The notes: a model not told the origin generated them from the letters alone. A stretch of 64,000 nucleotides of DNA from Pholis gunnellus (GCA_910591455.2 OU342804.1:13300133-13364132), one strand, 5' to 3'. Counted from the stretch's first letter, positions 25,712 through 38,300 are shown. Numbers and translations: made by a program.

Positions 25712-25961
25712 CTTTATGCATTCCCGTAAATCTGTCTTTCAGTACAGTGAGTTCGTATATCTTTCCGAATTCCTCAAACAGGGGTTTCAGGTCTTTTTCC
25801 TCCAGGTTTCTGGGAATCTGCCCGATGAAAAGCTTGATGGCGTCGTGGTCCTTCATTGGAATGGTGTTCTGGCTGATGGTAAGCCCGTTCATCCTGCCGG
25901 CGCTGTTCGTGGTGCTGAATCCATTCTCTTGCTGCACTCCGTTTGCAGTGACTGTAGCCAT
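25712..25961 (-). CDS. celf6: CELF-family RNA-binding protein, first coding exon (celf6-type), 5' end of gene
   Basis: This exon encodes the first 83 residues plus one base of a CELF/Bruno-like protein, a nuclear and cytoplasmic regulator of alternative splicing and mRNA stability. The ATG at 25961 has a good Kozak context (A at -3, G at +4) and an in-frame TGA three codons upstream, which fixes the start. Residues 1-35 are a low-complexity N-terminus containing GFST and MNGL. RRM1 then begins at PMKDHDAIKLFIGQIP, which includes the RNP2 motif, and continues through the conserved ELTVLKDRFTGMHKG. The exon stops after the first base of the last glycine codon at AAAG/gttggt, the family's conserved first junction, so RNP1 lies in exon 2 to the left of the window. 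MKDHDAIKLF is typical of CELF4 and CELF6 and excludes CELF1, 2, 3 and 5. As I remember human CELF6, its N-terminus aligns through GFST, whereas CELF4 starts MYIKMATLANG. Linkage to parp6 also favours celf6. The RRM residues themselves are CELF4-like, so celf4 is the alternative. Confidence 0.9.
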
Positions 25962-25987
25962 CTTTCCTCAATGGGCCGGTGAGCTGC

Positions 25988-26044
25988 GCTCTCTCTCACT
26001 CTCTCTCTCTCTCCTCTCTCTCTCTGTCTCTCTCTCTCTCTCTC
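25988..26044. repeat. CT-rich microsatellite in the celf6 leader
   Basis: Imperfect CT run with a few interruptions (cac, cctc, gtc). It is GA-rich in the celf6 transcript direction and probably part of the 5' UTR or core promoter. Confidence 0.9.
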
Positions 26045-26224
26045 GCTCTAGTCAACTGCACAGAGCACACTCCCCCCCCTGTTATATCGTCCTCTCTCCC
26101 GACTCCTTCGGTTTTCTCTCCCTACTCACTCTACTTCTTTTACGCCCCCTTGTTTGGAATCTACCTTATTTATTTTTTCTTATGCTTTGTGTTTTCATAT
26201 TTTAAGACCCCCCCCCCCTACCCG

Positions 26225-26232
26225 TGACGTCA
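26225..26232. promoter_or_regulatory. Perfect CRE palindrome (TGACGTCA) upstream of celf6
   Basis: The full 8-bp CREB/ATF palindrome lies 264 bp upstream of the celf6 ATG. Full palindromic CREs within a few hundred bases of a start site are the class most often bound by CREB. Binding here is an inference from the motif alone. Confidence 0.5.
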
Positions 26233-26292
26233 GCTCATACTCATGAACCGACCACGCCCACCACCAACTTTGCATAATGAGCGCGGCCCAGA

Positions 26293-26297
26293 CCAAT
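26293..26297 (+). promoter_or_regulatory. CCAAT box upstream of celf6
   Basis: CCAAT reads in the context gaccaatgag on the plus strand, so it is ATTGG in the direction of celf6 transcription. It lies about 60 bp beyond the CRE. The spacing is typical of NF-Y/CREB promoters, but no transcription start is known, so its role is inferred. Confidence 0.35.
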
Positions 26298-26860
26298 GAG
26301 AGAGCAGGATGACTGAGGTCCCACAGGGTAGAATATGGATGCAAACATTTATTTAGAGTGGAAAGCTTGGGGCATTTTAACAGGGCAAAGGCAGCATTTG
26401 TGCGATACATTATGTTCTGCTTATGCAGGTCATTTAGTTTTGTTTTAGCAATGAGGCAAAAGTTGGGTTGGTTTAGGGGGAATAGTAGCTTTGTAATGGC
26501 AGCCCATGTAATTCTCTAAGACTCATTGTGATGACTCATCAGTAGTTTTAAATATTAATTAAAATAAACTGGTGAATCAGAATTTTGGTGGATCCTTTAC
26601 TTCTGGGGATGTATATCTTAGGTACATTTAATTATTGTACACTGTACAATGGACGACTGATGGCAACAAAGAGCTCTGTCGTCATGACACTTCTGGTAAG
26701 CCAGACCCGGGTGTGCTGCTAAATAGTTGCATTCATCTGGCACACTGGGCCTAATAAAGTCCCTGTCAGATGTTTAAGAAGAAAACCAGCAGGGCTGGAG
26801 GTCCAGAGGACTATTCATGAAAGAAACTGCTGTGAAGTCTTGTACAAAATGTTCTCTATA

Positions 26861-26982
26861 GCTGTGGTTCTCAATCCTGGACCTCAGGAGCCAGGGCCCT
26901 GCTGGCTTTCATTCTAACTATCTAATAGGGATGCCAGGGGAATGCTATAAACTACCTGGGAGGACTGAGAACCGCCACTGCT
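26861..26982. mobile_element. Short MITE with inverted ends (hAT-like)
   Basis: The left end gctgtggttctcaatcctgg and the reverse complement of the right end gcagtggcggttctcagtcc form imperfect terminal inverted repeats around a body of about 80 bp containing a gggccctg segment. CAGTGGTTCTCAA-type ends are characteristic of hAT non-autonomous elements. I do not see a clear 8-bp target duplication. Confidence 0.5.
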
Positions 26983-28243
26983 AGTACTGTGTTCTACTGG
27001 TCTAATATTCTAATGTATAATATTTTTCATGGCAGCTAAGGGCCATTTTAAGCATAAATACTTAATAAAATTCCAAATATCACATGCTTTTAAATGAAAA
27101 CCGTTGAAGTTTAAACAGATCCTCTTGTTGAGAAAATGAGGCTCCCCCAGAAAGTTTTGCATGTCAATTGATAAGTTACCCTTCTGTCTTCAAGTACTGT
27201 CATCGTTATGATCTTCCCTCATGTTTTAGAGTATGTTTTTCTCAAACAATGGGAAGTTTCTTAGCTCATTGGTACTTTTCAGAGCATATTCGGCATTTGT
27301 TTCAACCCTCGGCTTCTTTCATTTAGACGGATGATTTGGAAAGAAAATGGAAGCTTGGTCAGGTGCTCTGATCAAAGGCATTTTCGGGTAAATAATTAAA
27401 AAGATCGCAGCACGATGGAATGCAACACGGAGCCTTCTTTTGAGTGTAGTATAATTTAAAAACAAACATGCTACTCTTTCTTAACTTCAAGAGGACATTG
27501 TGAGCAGATGACAAATAAGGAGAGAAATAAAACACTGTTGTTTGAAATTATGTCAGTTCAGACCTCCGGATTCAGAGCTGCCTTGTGTCACTGTCCGTGG
27601 TGCTGAATCAACACTGCCATTCAGAGACCGTGAAATAGATTGTTGGAGCTACAATTTTAACAGAACATGTTTGTACTACAAATGTTCCACGCCCTCTCCA
27701 TCTATCTGCTGTGCACAATTTCCAAACGTGTCTGTCCCTTACTTCACACAGGGAATGATGCATTCAACGCCACTCTTCAGAATAGTTTTGTTATTCATAC
27801 AAGTGAGCATGGGCACTGCCAGTATTGCATTACTCGCACACAGAAAGGTCTAATTAGTGCAGATGGGAATACAACATCAATACAAGGGCAGTCAGACTCA
27901 CACTGATATGAGTAATTATTCTTGATATGACTGCATTTTTGAGGATCGTGTATCAATGATTGATTGCATGTGGCAACTTTATTATGATAATTGTTAATAC
28001 GAGCTGCACGCTAATACGATATCTCCTGTTTAAGGGTCTTAGAGCAAGACATGGAGTCTCTGACAACTCCAGAGGTGGTGTTCTGTAACGAAGCATGACC
28101 TCTGATCCTCTTGTGGATTTGGGTGAGAAACGTGCTATCAGAGGAAGATCACAAAAAATGGTGTGTATGGTGTTGAAATGACTTCAACCGACATACCAAA
28201 CCTCTATTAGATCAGAATTAATTGGCTTGTAAAAAAGATGCTT

Positions 28244-28255
28244 TCTATCTATCTA

Positions 28256-28290
<35 letters not shown>

Positions 28291-28304
28291 GTCTGTCTGT
28301 CTGT
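28244..28304. repeat. (TCTA/TCTG)n tetranucleotide microsatellite
   Basis: Compound run of TCTA and TCTG units, with a TCTA unit inside the TCTG block. Confidence 0.95.
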
Positions 28305-28629
28305 TTATTTGTATGCAAATGAGCTAAGAGTATTCTATTCTACATTTATTCTTTGTCATGACTAATTCAACAAAATCAGCATCTCCCATGAAGATACATT
28401 GGACATTTGAATGACTTCTGAGAGTTACTTCGTGTTTATTTTATCAGAGGAATCTTATCTGTCATAAATAGACAACGGGATGGCCACCTTTTTCAAAACT
28501 ATCTTCCAGTATCATAAGCACATACAATTTTGTCACACTGTACCCAATGAACATGTTTGGCCACTAGGTAGTTTAGAAGTCAGCTTTGATGGATTATGAG
28601 CTGTTCGCTGTTCGCTTTACAGCTGCGCA

Positions 28630-28668
28630 TGTGTGTGTGTGTGTGTGTGTGTGTCTCTGTGTGTGTGT
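28630..28668. repeat. (GT)n microsatellite
   Basis: GT run with one TCTC interruption. Confidence 0.95.
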
Positions 28669-29958
28669 TCATGTTCACCCGTGATGCCTGTCAGAGTGAA
28701 CGATCTTTGGGGATAGTTGTATTCTGAGAGCAACTAACAGTAACATCTGGCACTGCATTGGCTTTGTTATGAATATTTATTTTCTATTTAATCATGTCTT
28801 TGTAGACCATCTCAAATAAATCCTGCAGAGTTTTTCGCTCTGAATGGGGAGGCAAAACACAACGGGTCTCCCTTGTCAATACCATCAGGGTCATTCTTTC
28901 CCACAAAGACATAGCTAATTTAGCTTCAGTGCTGCTTATTGGCTTTGTGATTTTTGTTTCCTTGCTTTTGTCATTTCTCTGCGGGATAGTTTGCCTGCAC
29001 AGCTGTGAAGACTTGGAAACTGCCTGGCAGGAGGATATACAGGTACTGCATGATCTCTTCAATTATGCCTGTCTGTAAGCATCCTCTTTGTTCGAACACA
29101 GGCAAGCGTATCAGAAAGGTTGACAGCGTTCTTCTCGTCTGTGCCAAGCTCAGCACCTGGATGGTTGAACAGGGCACCTCTGTCGATTGCTCTCCTTTCA
29201 GACAAAAGAGCAGTCGGAATAGTTCCAGCTGTGTTTGTGAAGTGGGTATAAACTTGCAAGAAGAACAAAAACGATGGAAAAGAAGTCCCTCAAGGATCTT
29301 GCACACCTAGAGACACATTTCCCTCAAATTATTTTCTTATTATTTCTGGATGGAAACTGTGTTTGCCCATTAGCAATGAGCAAGGGTTTTTACCTCAGTA
29401 GGCCAACTAGGACTGGAATCAGGGGGGGGGCGTGAACATGGTAAATGTGTCCGCAAAATCATTTCCAGACTAATGCAAAAAAAATATTTACCCTGAGTAT
29501 TTCACACAGTATAACTGTAGTCCTGAGTGAGTGCCATTTCCGTTTTTTATTACCAAAATTATTCACACCACTGTCAAGGTGACTTGTTGGAATGTCACAG
29601 ACACACCACTTGAAACAGCTTCCAAAAATATAGTCCCTTGAAGGAGCAAAATCAGTGACATAAGTCATGCATTGTGCAAAGCAGCTTGGTGTCATGCACA
29701 ATTCCTTTATACTGTGTGTTCATTATCCCATTAAACTGGATATATGGAGTGGGCCAGGTGGAACGTAGTCATGCATGAACATTTTTCACTGTCTGTTTTG
29801 TAGAGTGAGTCCAAAAGGAGAGCAACCATTGATATTCATGGCACAACCAGTATGAGGTGTGACAGTATTTTTTTTGTGAATCCGAGAGTGTATATGGTAA
29901 TACCAGAGCAGCCTCAAATCTCAACTGCAGTCTCTGCCTGAGGGAGGGGTGCACTGAA

Positions 29959-29959
29959 C

Positions 29960-29990
<31 letters not shown>

Positions 29991-29999
29991 ACACACACA
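29959..29999. repeat. Compound poly-C/(AC)n repeat
   Basis: About 18 C followed by an AC run. A similar C-run plus AC compound occurs at 456-479. Confidence 0.95.
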
Positions 30000-31637
30000 G
30001 AGTCTCTGCAAAATATAGAACCACTCACTCAGAAGCCATAATTTATCTTAAAACACAATTTCTTGCCAGTTCATTTGCTTTTTGTGCTGTAGGGAAGTGC
30101 AGGAGTCATTGTTGGTCTAGTCCTGAGCAATGTTTTTGGTATATTAAGTTTTGCTGAATTTTTGTTTAAAAGAAAGGTGGATTACATCTCTATTTTCCCT
30201 TCACGGAGATGTTTTGTCTATGCTGCTGTTGATGTTCCGTTGAATGATAAGGAGGCCTCTCGCTGCATGTTTAAGTTAACTAGTTATGTAAGGTAGTGAA
30301 TAAATGAGGGAAAAACAAAGAAGAGGTCAGGGAGACCACAATGAGTCATCCGCTTTCTGGCAGCTAATGAATCCCAGAATACTCTGTGCAGGCCTTCCGT
30401 GAGAACAGTCAAATTGGCATTTCTTCCATTGCTATTCCTCATGTTCATGCAGTATTGTGCTTTTGTTTTTTGCTAGCTATTAACAGTAGATCATTGTGTA
30501 TGTATACTATGACTCTGCAGCTTTGTTGTCGGTGGGCTGAAATGATCTCCTTCTCCCTCATCATCTACGACAGCCGTGCATTTTAAAAACAGGGTTATCC
30601 AGCGGTAGGCTTAAGGTCACTGAGGTCATCTTATAATCATGTAAAAAGAAAAGTTAAATATTTAAATACGTGGTGAGCAGAGAGCGATTGCAAGTTCTTG
30701 TTAAGATTGAAAGTATTGCCCTTTTAAATTGCCCAACACAAAACTGCAATACTATTGCGCAACTCAGTAGTGTTAATATCAATGTTGTGTGTGAATACGT
30801 GATGCACATACATGCACACACACACCCTCTCCTCCCATTCCGCTTCCCTTAGGCTGTTGTTGCAAAACTGATGTCACTTTACTGCCAACCAAGATTCATC
30901 TGATATAGATTAAAAAAGTACCTAGGGCTATTTGAGAGCACCATCTCTAACAGCAGTTCATACAACTTTTTAAAACTTTAAAAAGTTACTGTGTGTTTTG
31001 TGCAATAGCATTTACTATAAAAAGAAAAAAACACTTTTCATTTATTTCTAAAATGACAATAGTCGTTTATACCTTCAGTGAAAGATGCAATGATGTGTCA
31101 GGGTTTTATTTTATCATTGTAGTGTATCCTATTGATGAAAAATGTTTAAAAGTTCTTTTCAAAGCCACTCAGAACTATATATTTTCATGGTCTCACTTTG
31201 ATAAGTTGACCTAGTTATTTTATCTCACAAAAGTTTAACAAACTAAAACACACACACATATATCCACATGCTTACGTGCACAGAAAGCTTCAGTACTAAA
31301 CAGTTGCAGGACAATTACATTGTTGTGAATTAAGAAAGACCATGCCTCAGCAGAATATGGTATAACATTTTATTGCAATATGAATGGTGAGAGAGGCTGA
31401 CTGGTGAGTTGAGGTGATGAGGTCAGGCGATGATGGAATCTCGTGGGGGCGTGAGACTCAGGGTTGCTGCCAACATCTCGGCTCAGAGTCTTCAGGCTAC
31501 CCCTCAGGTTCCACAGAAGAGAAGGCTTTGCAGAGAGTCAAGAAAAAGAGGAGGGTGGGTGGTGTGTGTGTGTGTGTGTGTGGGGTTTAAGAACTTTAAA
31601 AAATCAAAAAAACCTGCTCTCCTTTCTTTAACTTGCA

Positions 31638-32266
31638 TTAAAAGGAATAGTTCAACATCTTTGGAGACACGCTTAGTTGCTATCTTGTCAAGATTTTAAT
31701 GACAAAACCGACACCACCCTCACGTCTGTACTGTAAATATGAAGCGGCAGCCAGTAGACAATTAGCTCGGCTTAGCACAGAGCCTTAAAAATGGGGAAAC
31801 AGCCAGCCTGCCTCGGTTGAAAGTTAGCTAAATCTGCCGGTCCAGCACTTCTAAAACTCACTAATTAGCATGTTATATCTGTTTTTTTTAATGGACACAA
31901 AAAACAAAGTGGAAAAAAACAACAAGCTGTGGGGTTTTCTTTGAACAGGAACACTAAACTCCTGGAGTGTTGTCATTTTGGTGAGATTGCACATAACCTT
32001 CCTTAAAGCCATAACATCTAGTTTTTATGTTGTTTTTTGTGGATTAAACTAACAAAATACTGTAAAATGAATTGATTAGTAAGAGGTGCTGGTATAGGCA
32101 GATTTTACTACCTTTGGGCAGAGCCAGACTAGCATTGTCCTCCTGTTTCTATTCTTTGTGCTAAGATAACTGGCTGCAGGCTCCAGCTTCATATCAAACA
32201 GACAGTGGTACTATCAGCAAGAACACAAATTAACATGTTCGCAAGAAAGTCAAACTTTTCCTTTAA
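31638..32266. mobile_element. Fold-back MITE (629 bp) bounded by TTAA
   Basis: The left end reads ttaaaaggaatagttcaac. The right end, reverse-complemented, reads ttaaaggaaaagtttgac, giving imperfect terminal inverted repeats that begin in TTAA. Internally, 31715-31780 (containing atatgaag, cagccag and cttagca) is mirrored as its reverse complement at about 32155-32210, so the element can fold back on itself. I recognise the family as a very common teleost interspersed repeat. No coding capacity is visible. The TTAA ends suggest mobilisation by a piggyBac-like transposase, but that is an inference. Confidence 0.7.
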
Positions 32267-35200
32267 GGTATTCAATCACCGTCAATTCTGGAGATGGTGC
32301 AAGTTATAAACACCAGGTTAAAGAACACTATTATTTCTGCGCTATTCAGCTGGTAATGAACCTTATGAACAGTATCCTGCACATAATACTTAAAGATTTT
32401 AAAATCTTGCCTGAATGTCCATGATTTCAAAAACTTGATGAGCCCTCTTACAGAAGGAATGCATCACTGTGACTCAGTCATGGATCATTGTGAATTTTGT
32501 TTGTAGGTTTAAGGAAACTAAAGTCTTCAACAATTCAGGGCAGAGGATAAGCCCCATTCTTCCGACATACGTTACTTGTCTGGCCATGTATGTATGTTTA
32601 GCAGATGCCTGATAATGGAACAGGATAACTTAAAATGTGACGACTACCTGTAACCATCCTACGAATGACCTTTATTTGACGAGATAGACACTTGAGGGTT
32701 AAAAAATGTATTTAATTTATAGAGCAGGCAATGAGAACATAATGACTCCAGACTATAAAAGTTATTGGTATTTTAACAGATTGGAAAGAGAAGACTTTTC
32801 AATGATGTAGTCATAAGTGCCTTTAAAATAAACACCCCTCTGAGCATGCTATTACCAACAACAATATCAGCGCAGTGTCATCAGCGTTTGAAAACATCAG
32901 AGCGAAATAGCTGTTTCAATTTGCAGTAGCATGGTTTGACAGATGTTTTTTTAGGTATATATAAAATTAGAGCAAACAGAAATGCAGATGACTGCAGTGT
33001 CCTTGGATTTCAAATCAACATTTTGTAATAGCTAGCTAAGGTAGGGCCCCTGAAAACATGGAAACCATTAACATTATGGAAATTAGTGTCAGTTATCTGT
33101 TCATAATCATCATGACACAATAAAAAATCTAATTGTGAGGAAGCATGATTGAAAGATTAGCTTCATAAAATGCCAGTAAAGACATTCGTGCTTTAATGCT
33201 AAAAAATAAAGTAACATTCTCACCAGTAGCAGCATTTTTTTTTTTCGGAATTGCAATAGACGTATACTGCAAATAAATATACAGGGATTTGTCTAAGTGA
33301 CATTGATAACTTACAGAATTGCACAGTGCATACTAAAGCAATAAAGGCACAAGGATAACCAGACTTTATGCACTATTCAATGCAGACGACAATGGAATAC
33401 CTTAAAGAGTATCATACACATTTCTCAACATAGTTTGCTTGTACAAGCAAAGAAATGAACCAGGAGATTAAAACAAATTCACCATGGCAATAACGAGTAT
33501 ACACCTGCTCAAAAATAACCTTACATTCCAATTTACAGTTGCATCAGTGAGATAGTTGCTGCTCTGAGGCTGCCCACATCTGTTAAGTATAGCTTCAAAT
33601 AGCAGTGATGATGAGACCAGAGCTTAGTCAGAGATTGTGCAAATGACAAAGTCAACACAAAGTCAACACAAAAACTAAATCTCACGTACGAACATGCATA
33701 CAGAGAAAGAAAGAGGGATGTAGGTAAGAACACAAATGAACACCTGGTTAATGACTGCGCTGCAAAAATGCAAATCTTACCAACTACATTTGTCTAATTA
33801 CTGTCAAAATATCTCCTGACACTTAATATGAGACATAATCACTTAAGAAGTAACACTTCAGTGAGATATAGGGAATTGTTTTTAAGACAATCTTGAACAT
33901 CTTGTTAAGTGGAAAATACTACTTTTGAGCATTACAGGCTTATTATGACACACTTCCTAATACTAGTGAAATATTGCTCAAAATGATTTTTTTCCATCTC
34001 TTTTTATCTTGAAAGACCTAAATATCACATCTTATTTCAAGACATTTTAAAGAGTGAATTTTTTCATGTACCACTGACAGATTGTTTTTACTAATTGCAT
34101 GTAAAATCACCTTGTATGCCTTGTTTTTGAATCATTTAGTTTTAGGTGGCCTGTTTTCCAGTGTACTGAAAGCTCCCACTCCCTACACAGGGGGCGTTCT
34201 CAGAAAATTTTAAATGGGGTGTGGGGAGACCTCTATTTCTAAGGGTCAGATGAGGACACTTTGGAGCGATCACGCTGTGCAGCTCAACGGAAAGAGCACA
34301 GAGGAGCTTACACAGCACTCAGCCATTGTCAGGCTTCATGCCATGCCTTGCACCAACAGCTTGCACTCTGTTTCCATCAGATGTAACACACAGTCTGGCA
34401 CTGCAGCCAGTCAAACCTTGTTAGGTGCTTTAGCCCCTGTTTACAAAGACTGGGCATTTTGTCATGTTGGATTTCGTTTATCTTATATGCAATAGGGCTT
34501 GTTTGATCAAGGAGGGCGGTTGTTGTTTTGTTTTTTCTGCTGTGGGCTGCTTCAACAGCTTGAGGTGAGCTGATCTGAATCTCCCCTCGGCAACACCAGA
34601 AACACACATTGTTAATGGGCGTCTTTATGGCACCATAGAGTTGTCATCACAGTCTGTTTTTACTTTGGTGGAGGCCCGGCAGGATCAGCAGTGTGGCATT
34701 TGAAGCTCACGCCGTTGACTCACAAACAGCGCTGCTTCACAGAGCCTACACAACTAGTTCGCAAGCTGTTCTGTCGCACATATCGCCTTCCACGAAGCCG
34801 CTTTGGAGAGACTGAAATAAAGTAACGTGTTCCCTCCTAAATCTATTTTTCATTAGCTTTTAGCACTGTGTTGTGCAAGCTGTTTGATTTCGGCAGTGCT
34901 GCCGTTAGAGCTTTGGCGCAACATATCAAAACTCCTACATCTCCTTGCAACTCCCAAAACATTTGGAGGATCCTTTCTTGAATTTGAGTCCAGAAATATG
35001 AAACACTGTGTAGACACAGGCAAACACATATGCCAAAGAGGAAATTTGATAAAGCATTTGCATATTTTAGTTCACAGCTTCAACACAAATATATACATGT
35101 AAACATACACAGCATTGTTATTAATATAAGAAGAGGAAAAAGCCCAAAAATGACGATAAATGACAATAACACAATCTCATTTTCACCTTTTCGGCACCTG

Positions 35201-35283
35201 TAACTGTCCTTGCTCTTTTGCTTGAGCTCAATCTTTTTCAATTTCCCCACTGGGCTATGTATGTTCAAGGCACAGTGTGCATC

Positions 35284-35285
<2 letters not shown>

Positions 35286-35334
<49 letters not shown>
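35286..35334. repeat. (GT)n microsatellite, 24 units
   Basis: Uninterrupted GT run in the intergenic region. Confidence 0.98.
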
Positions 35335-35335
<1 letters not shown>

Positions 35336-38300
35336 TATATGATTCACACACTAGCCTGAGTATGTGGTGGAATCAAAGCACACCTCTCTTAAGATGTCTG
35401 AGGACCTCAGGGGCTCAATATAATATTGTTGTTTTCTACTTATTTTCTAAGAATGTTCCATTCCCTATAGTGTGCTTCAATCCAGTATAATGGTGTTTAT
35501 TGTGCTGGAAGGACAGGATATATTTGTTTTGCAGTCTAAAGGATGTATTTCGTGTCTCCAAGCACTGAAGGTTGTCCATTGAATACTGTATAACTGCACT
35601 GACACAGAGTGCAAATAAAGGTCCAACTGCTAGATGTTTTAGTTCATAAACTTTTTATATATTTAACTCTTTATGAAACATTTTCTTTTTATATATAATG
35701 TAACCCTGATGTGTCACCCGAGTGTTTCTGGATTACTATTGCTGTTATAGTTCTCAAATCCAAGCATCAATCATGACAATTTGTTCCATAAACCAATCAG
35801 CTCATGTTGACCACGGGCTGAAACTTAGATAATTAGAAATAACATTTGGTTATGTTTCTTGAGTGGGTACAGTTAACAGCTGTTTGAACAAGCTATCTGC
35901 AAGCAGCAAGCTGTTTATATTGTGTATTCTTTCACGCTGTCTGTAGCTGCCTTGAACTTTTGCAGTGCAATTAATTCAACATGCTGCATTTGACCTGTTT
36001 AGGTGTTTTTCATTATTTCTTTAACCATATGTCTGAGCATATTACACTACATTATATTACAGTTGAGGAAACAGTGCATAACTAAAACCATAACAAAGGG
36101 ATGGGTAGGGATAAAGGTTTTGGATAATTCACCTTTAGTTTAATATTCACAGGATGTTATGAACGTTTCAAACTCTATATGGAGAACTATATTGTCAAAA
36201 GGAGTGATAATGTTACAACAATATAACGTCAAAGAAGGATATAAGAGAGGCATGGTGCATGACTTAAACTAACTTCAAAAAAAGTCTCACATATAACTCT
36301 TCTTTTGCTATCTAGTGGGGTACTTACAGCTACTTCAAAGACATCAGGTGAAACCGTCAACCAGTGAGCCATTGTTCTCTGATGGATCATTTGCAACAAT
36401 CCAGAGATAAGTCTGCGTCCTATTTTTGGGCTCTGACAGCCTCTACCTGTATCCAGCCGCCTGCTAGCCCCCACCCAGACAGTGACTGGCCTAATGTCTG
36501 GTCGCAGTGGCTTCCTTGAAGTGCTCCTGCAAGTTAATAAATTCTGGGCCATCTGTTTCATACAGCCCCTTTCCATTACCAGGTGCCCCCCCCCCCCTCC
36601 CTTGGACCTCTATCTAATTAACTTTCCTCTTTCTGCCTCTCTTTGTGCCCACATTCAAACTAAGGAAAGAGAGAGAGGACAGGGGGAGTGAAAAAGGAGA
36701 AAGGTAGATTTGTTTAACCTGATGTTTTGAGGCAAAGTAAACAGTGTGGTAACCTATTTAGGCGCAATGCTCTTTTTTGTGTGATTTAGCAATTATGTTA
36801 TTAATAACCATGTGAGTCTGAAGGGTACTTAACCATGCAATAAAGAGATGGGGCATTGAGTGCCACTGCATTCGCTTTGGAGAGGAACACTAATTGCTAG
36901 TCGGGGAATCTAATGAAAACCCTCCAAACAAATAACAAAGCAGACAGTGAAGAGTGTATGGAGTAGAACAAAGGGAGGAGAGCAATGCAAGGCGAGAATA
37001 AATGAAATAATGATAATAAACACTGTTGGTATAGCTAAAGCAGTTAATGCTTCACAGACAGTGAACCAACAGTAATTCAAAGTCACAAGGAGAAACAATA
37101 AAAATGCCAGCCATGAATTGAAGAAGGTATTAGAGATCAATAAAACAAGTATTTATAGTAAGGATAAGGTAGGTAAAAACAAATAATATAAAAAGCCCTT
37201 CTGTGAAACATGTTTAAGGAAGAGAGTCAAAAGCTGAACCAAAGGGACACAAAAGAATCATATTTCATCACTGGATGGTTCTTATTAAAAAAAAACATGA
37301 GCAACAAGTTCTGCTCCCACAGATTTTGTGTCTTTTCTTTGGATGAATGCTGTTGTTGAGATCAGAAATTGTAATGGGAAGAAAAACAGCTGTCGGACGT
37401 TGAAAAGACTAGCAATGCCCAGAGCATATAAAGCTTTTAACTACTTTTTGCTGTCACAATCTAACTGAATGCATCAACCATCAAAGCCATTAGAGGTGCC
37501 AGAGTGCCCTTGTGGTTTAGCCATTAGCCCATAATATATTGGCAACAACATGCCACGACAACACTGCAGTATCAACATACATTCACTGAGGAAAAAGGTG
37601 GCACATAAATAGCATAGCCAAAAAAGCACAACACTCCACACAAGGTTAGGATTCCCCATTGTGGAAGAAATGTAAGTTATGTGTCTACATTAAGCCGTAA
37701 TGTTCTGGGTGGAGATGATGCCACTTTTATGGTAAGGCTGTTGACTATTCATGACAATCATGAAGGTGGCTGTAGGAGATTAGATTCCTGCTGTTGTGGG
37801 AAACCCTCGTAAGTCCAACTAGTTATTTCCATGTCTACCTGAGCTGACGGTTTATGTGGTTCTTTATAGGAAGTGCCAGCTGTGTGACCCCAAGGCCCAC
37901 AAAAGCTATTCATAAACTACAATAAGGATGCATGGTTGTCAGTGTGGCAATAAGGCTGCTTTTGAAAGATACAAGTTTTCAACCTAGTGGCAGCGATATT
38001 TTTGACACATGTTTGAGGCATTTCATTTGCATGAATCCTATGCATATTACATCGCTCCGACCTGTTGGCTACCACAGGAATTGTCATCATCGGTTGCAGG
38101 CAATAATAGTAAGTTACTGCTGCTTGTCATATGCCACCCTGCTTCTGCCATAATTTATGTGCATAGGACCATTGTCTTGTGGCCCAGGGGGCATTTTGTG
38201 TGCCTCCGATTTCAGCTTTATGACGCAAGGAGCGGAGAGCCTCCACCAATGTCAAGTGAACCAAAACCTGGCAAATGCCGAGAAGCTCCTCTCCAAATGA

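Larger units (their letters stand above)
25962..26310 (-). promoter_or_regulatory. celf6 5' leader and probable proximal promoter
   Basis: This block lies immediately upstream of the celf6 ATG on the minus strand. The first part is a GA-rich leader: a CT microsatellite on the plus strand at 25988-26044. Beyond it are a C/T-rich stretch, a short C run at 26210-26218, a perfect CRE palindrome at 26225-26232 and a CCAAT box at 26293-26297. An AAATAAATAA stretch on the minus strand near 26164-26175 is TATA-like but unconvincing. I cannot place the transcription start. The whole leader could be one 5' UTR exon, or there could be a further non-coding exon upstream. Confidence 0.5.
26311..31637. other. 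Intergenic, no supported gene
   Basis: Sequence upstream of the celf6 promoter. It contains the MITE at 26861-26982, microsatellites at 28244, 28630, 29959 and 31562, and a G run at 29422-29430. Overlapping frames on both strands at 28784-29310 do not resemble known proteins. Confidence 0.6.

Noticed and set aside
25716..26227. Plus-strand frames across the celf6 exon and leader
   Set aside because: They are shadows of the minus-strand RRM exon and of the CT repeat; the Ser/Leu runs come from ctctct.
28244..28304. Possible CRISPR-like short repeats
   Set aside because: A simple tetranucleotide microsatellite with no spacers; the host is a eukaryote.
28784..29310. Overlapping frames of 69 to 111 codons on both strands
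   Set aside because: No similarity recognised, and the three frames contradict each other. I could not exclude an old decayed gene but have nothing to support one.
36229..36576. 115-codon minus-strand frame
   Set aside because: No recognisable domain, and the surroundings lack exon signals; treated as chance.
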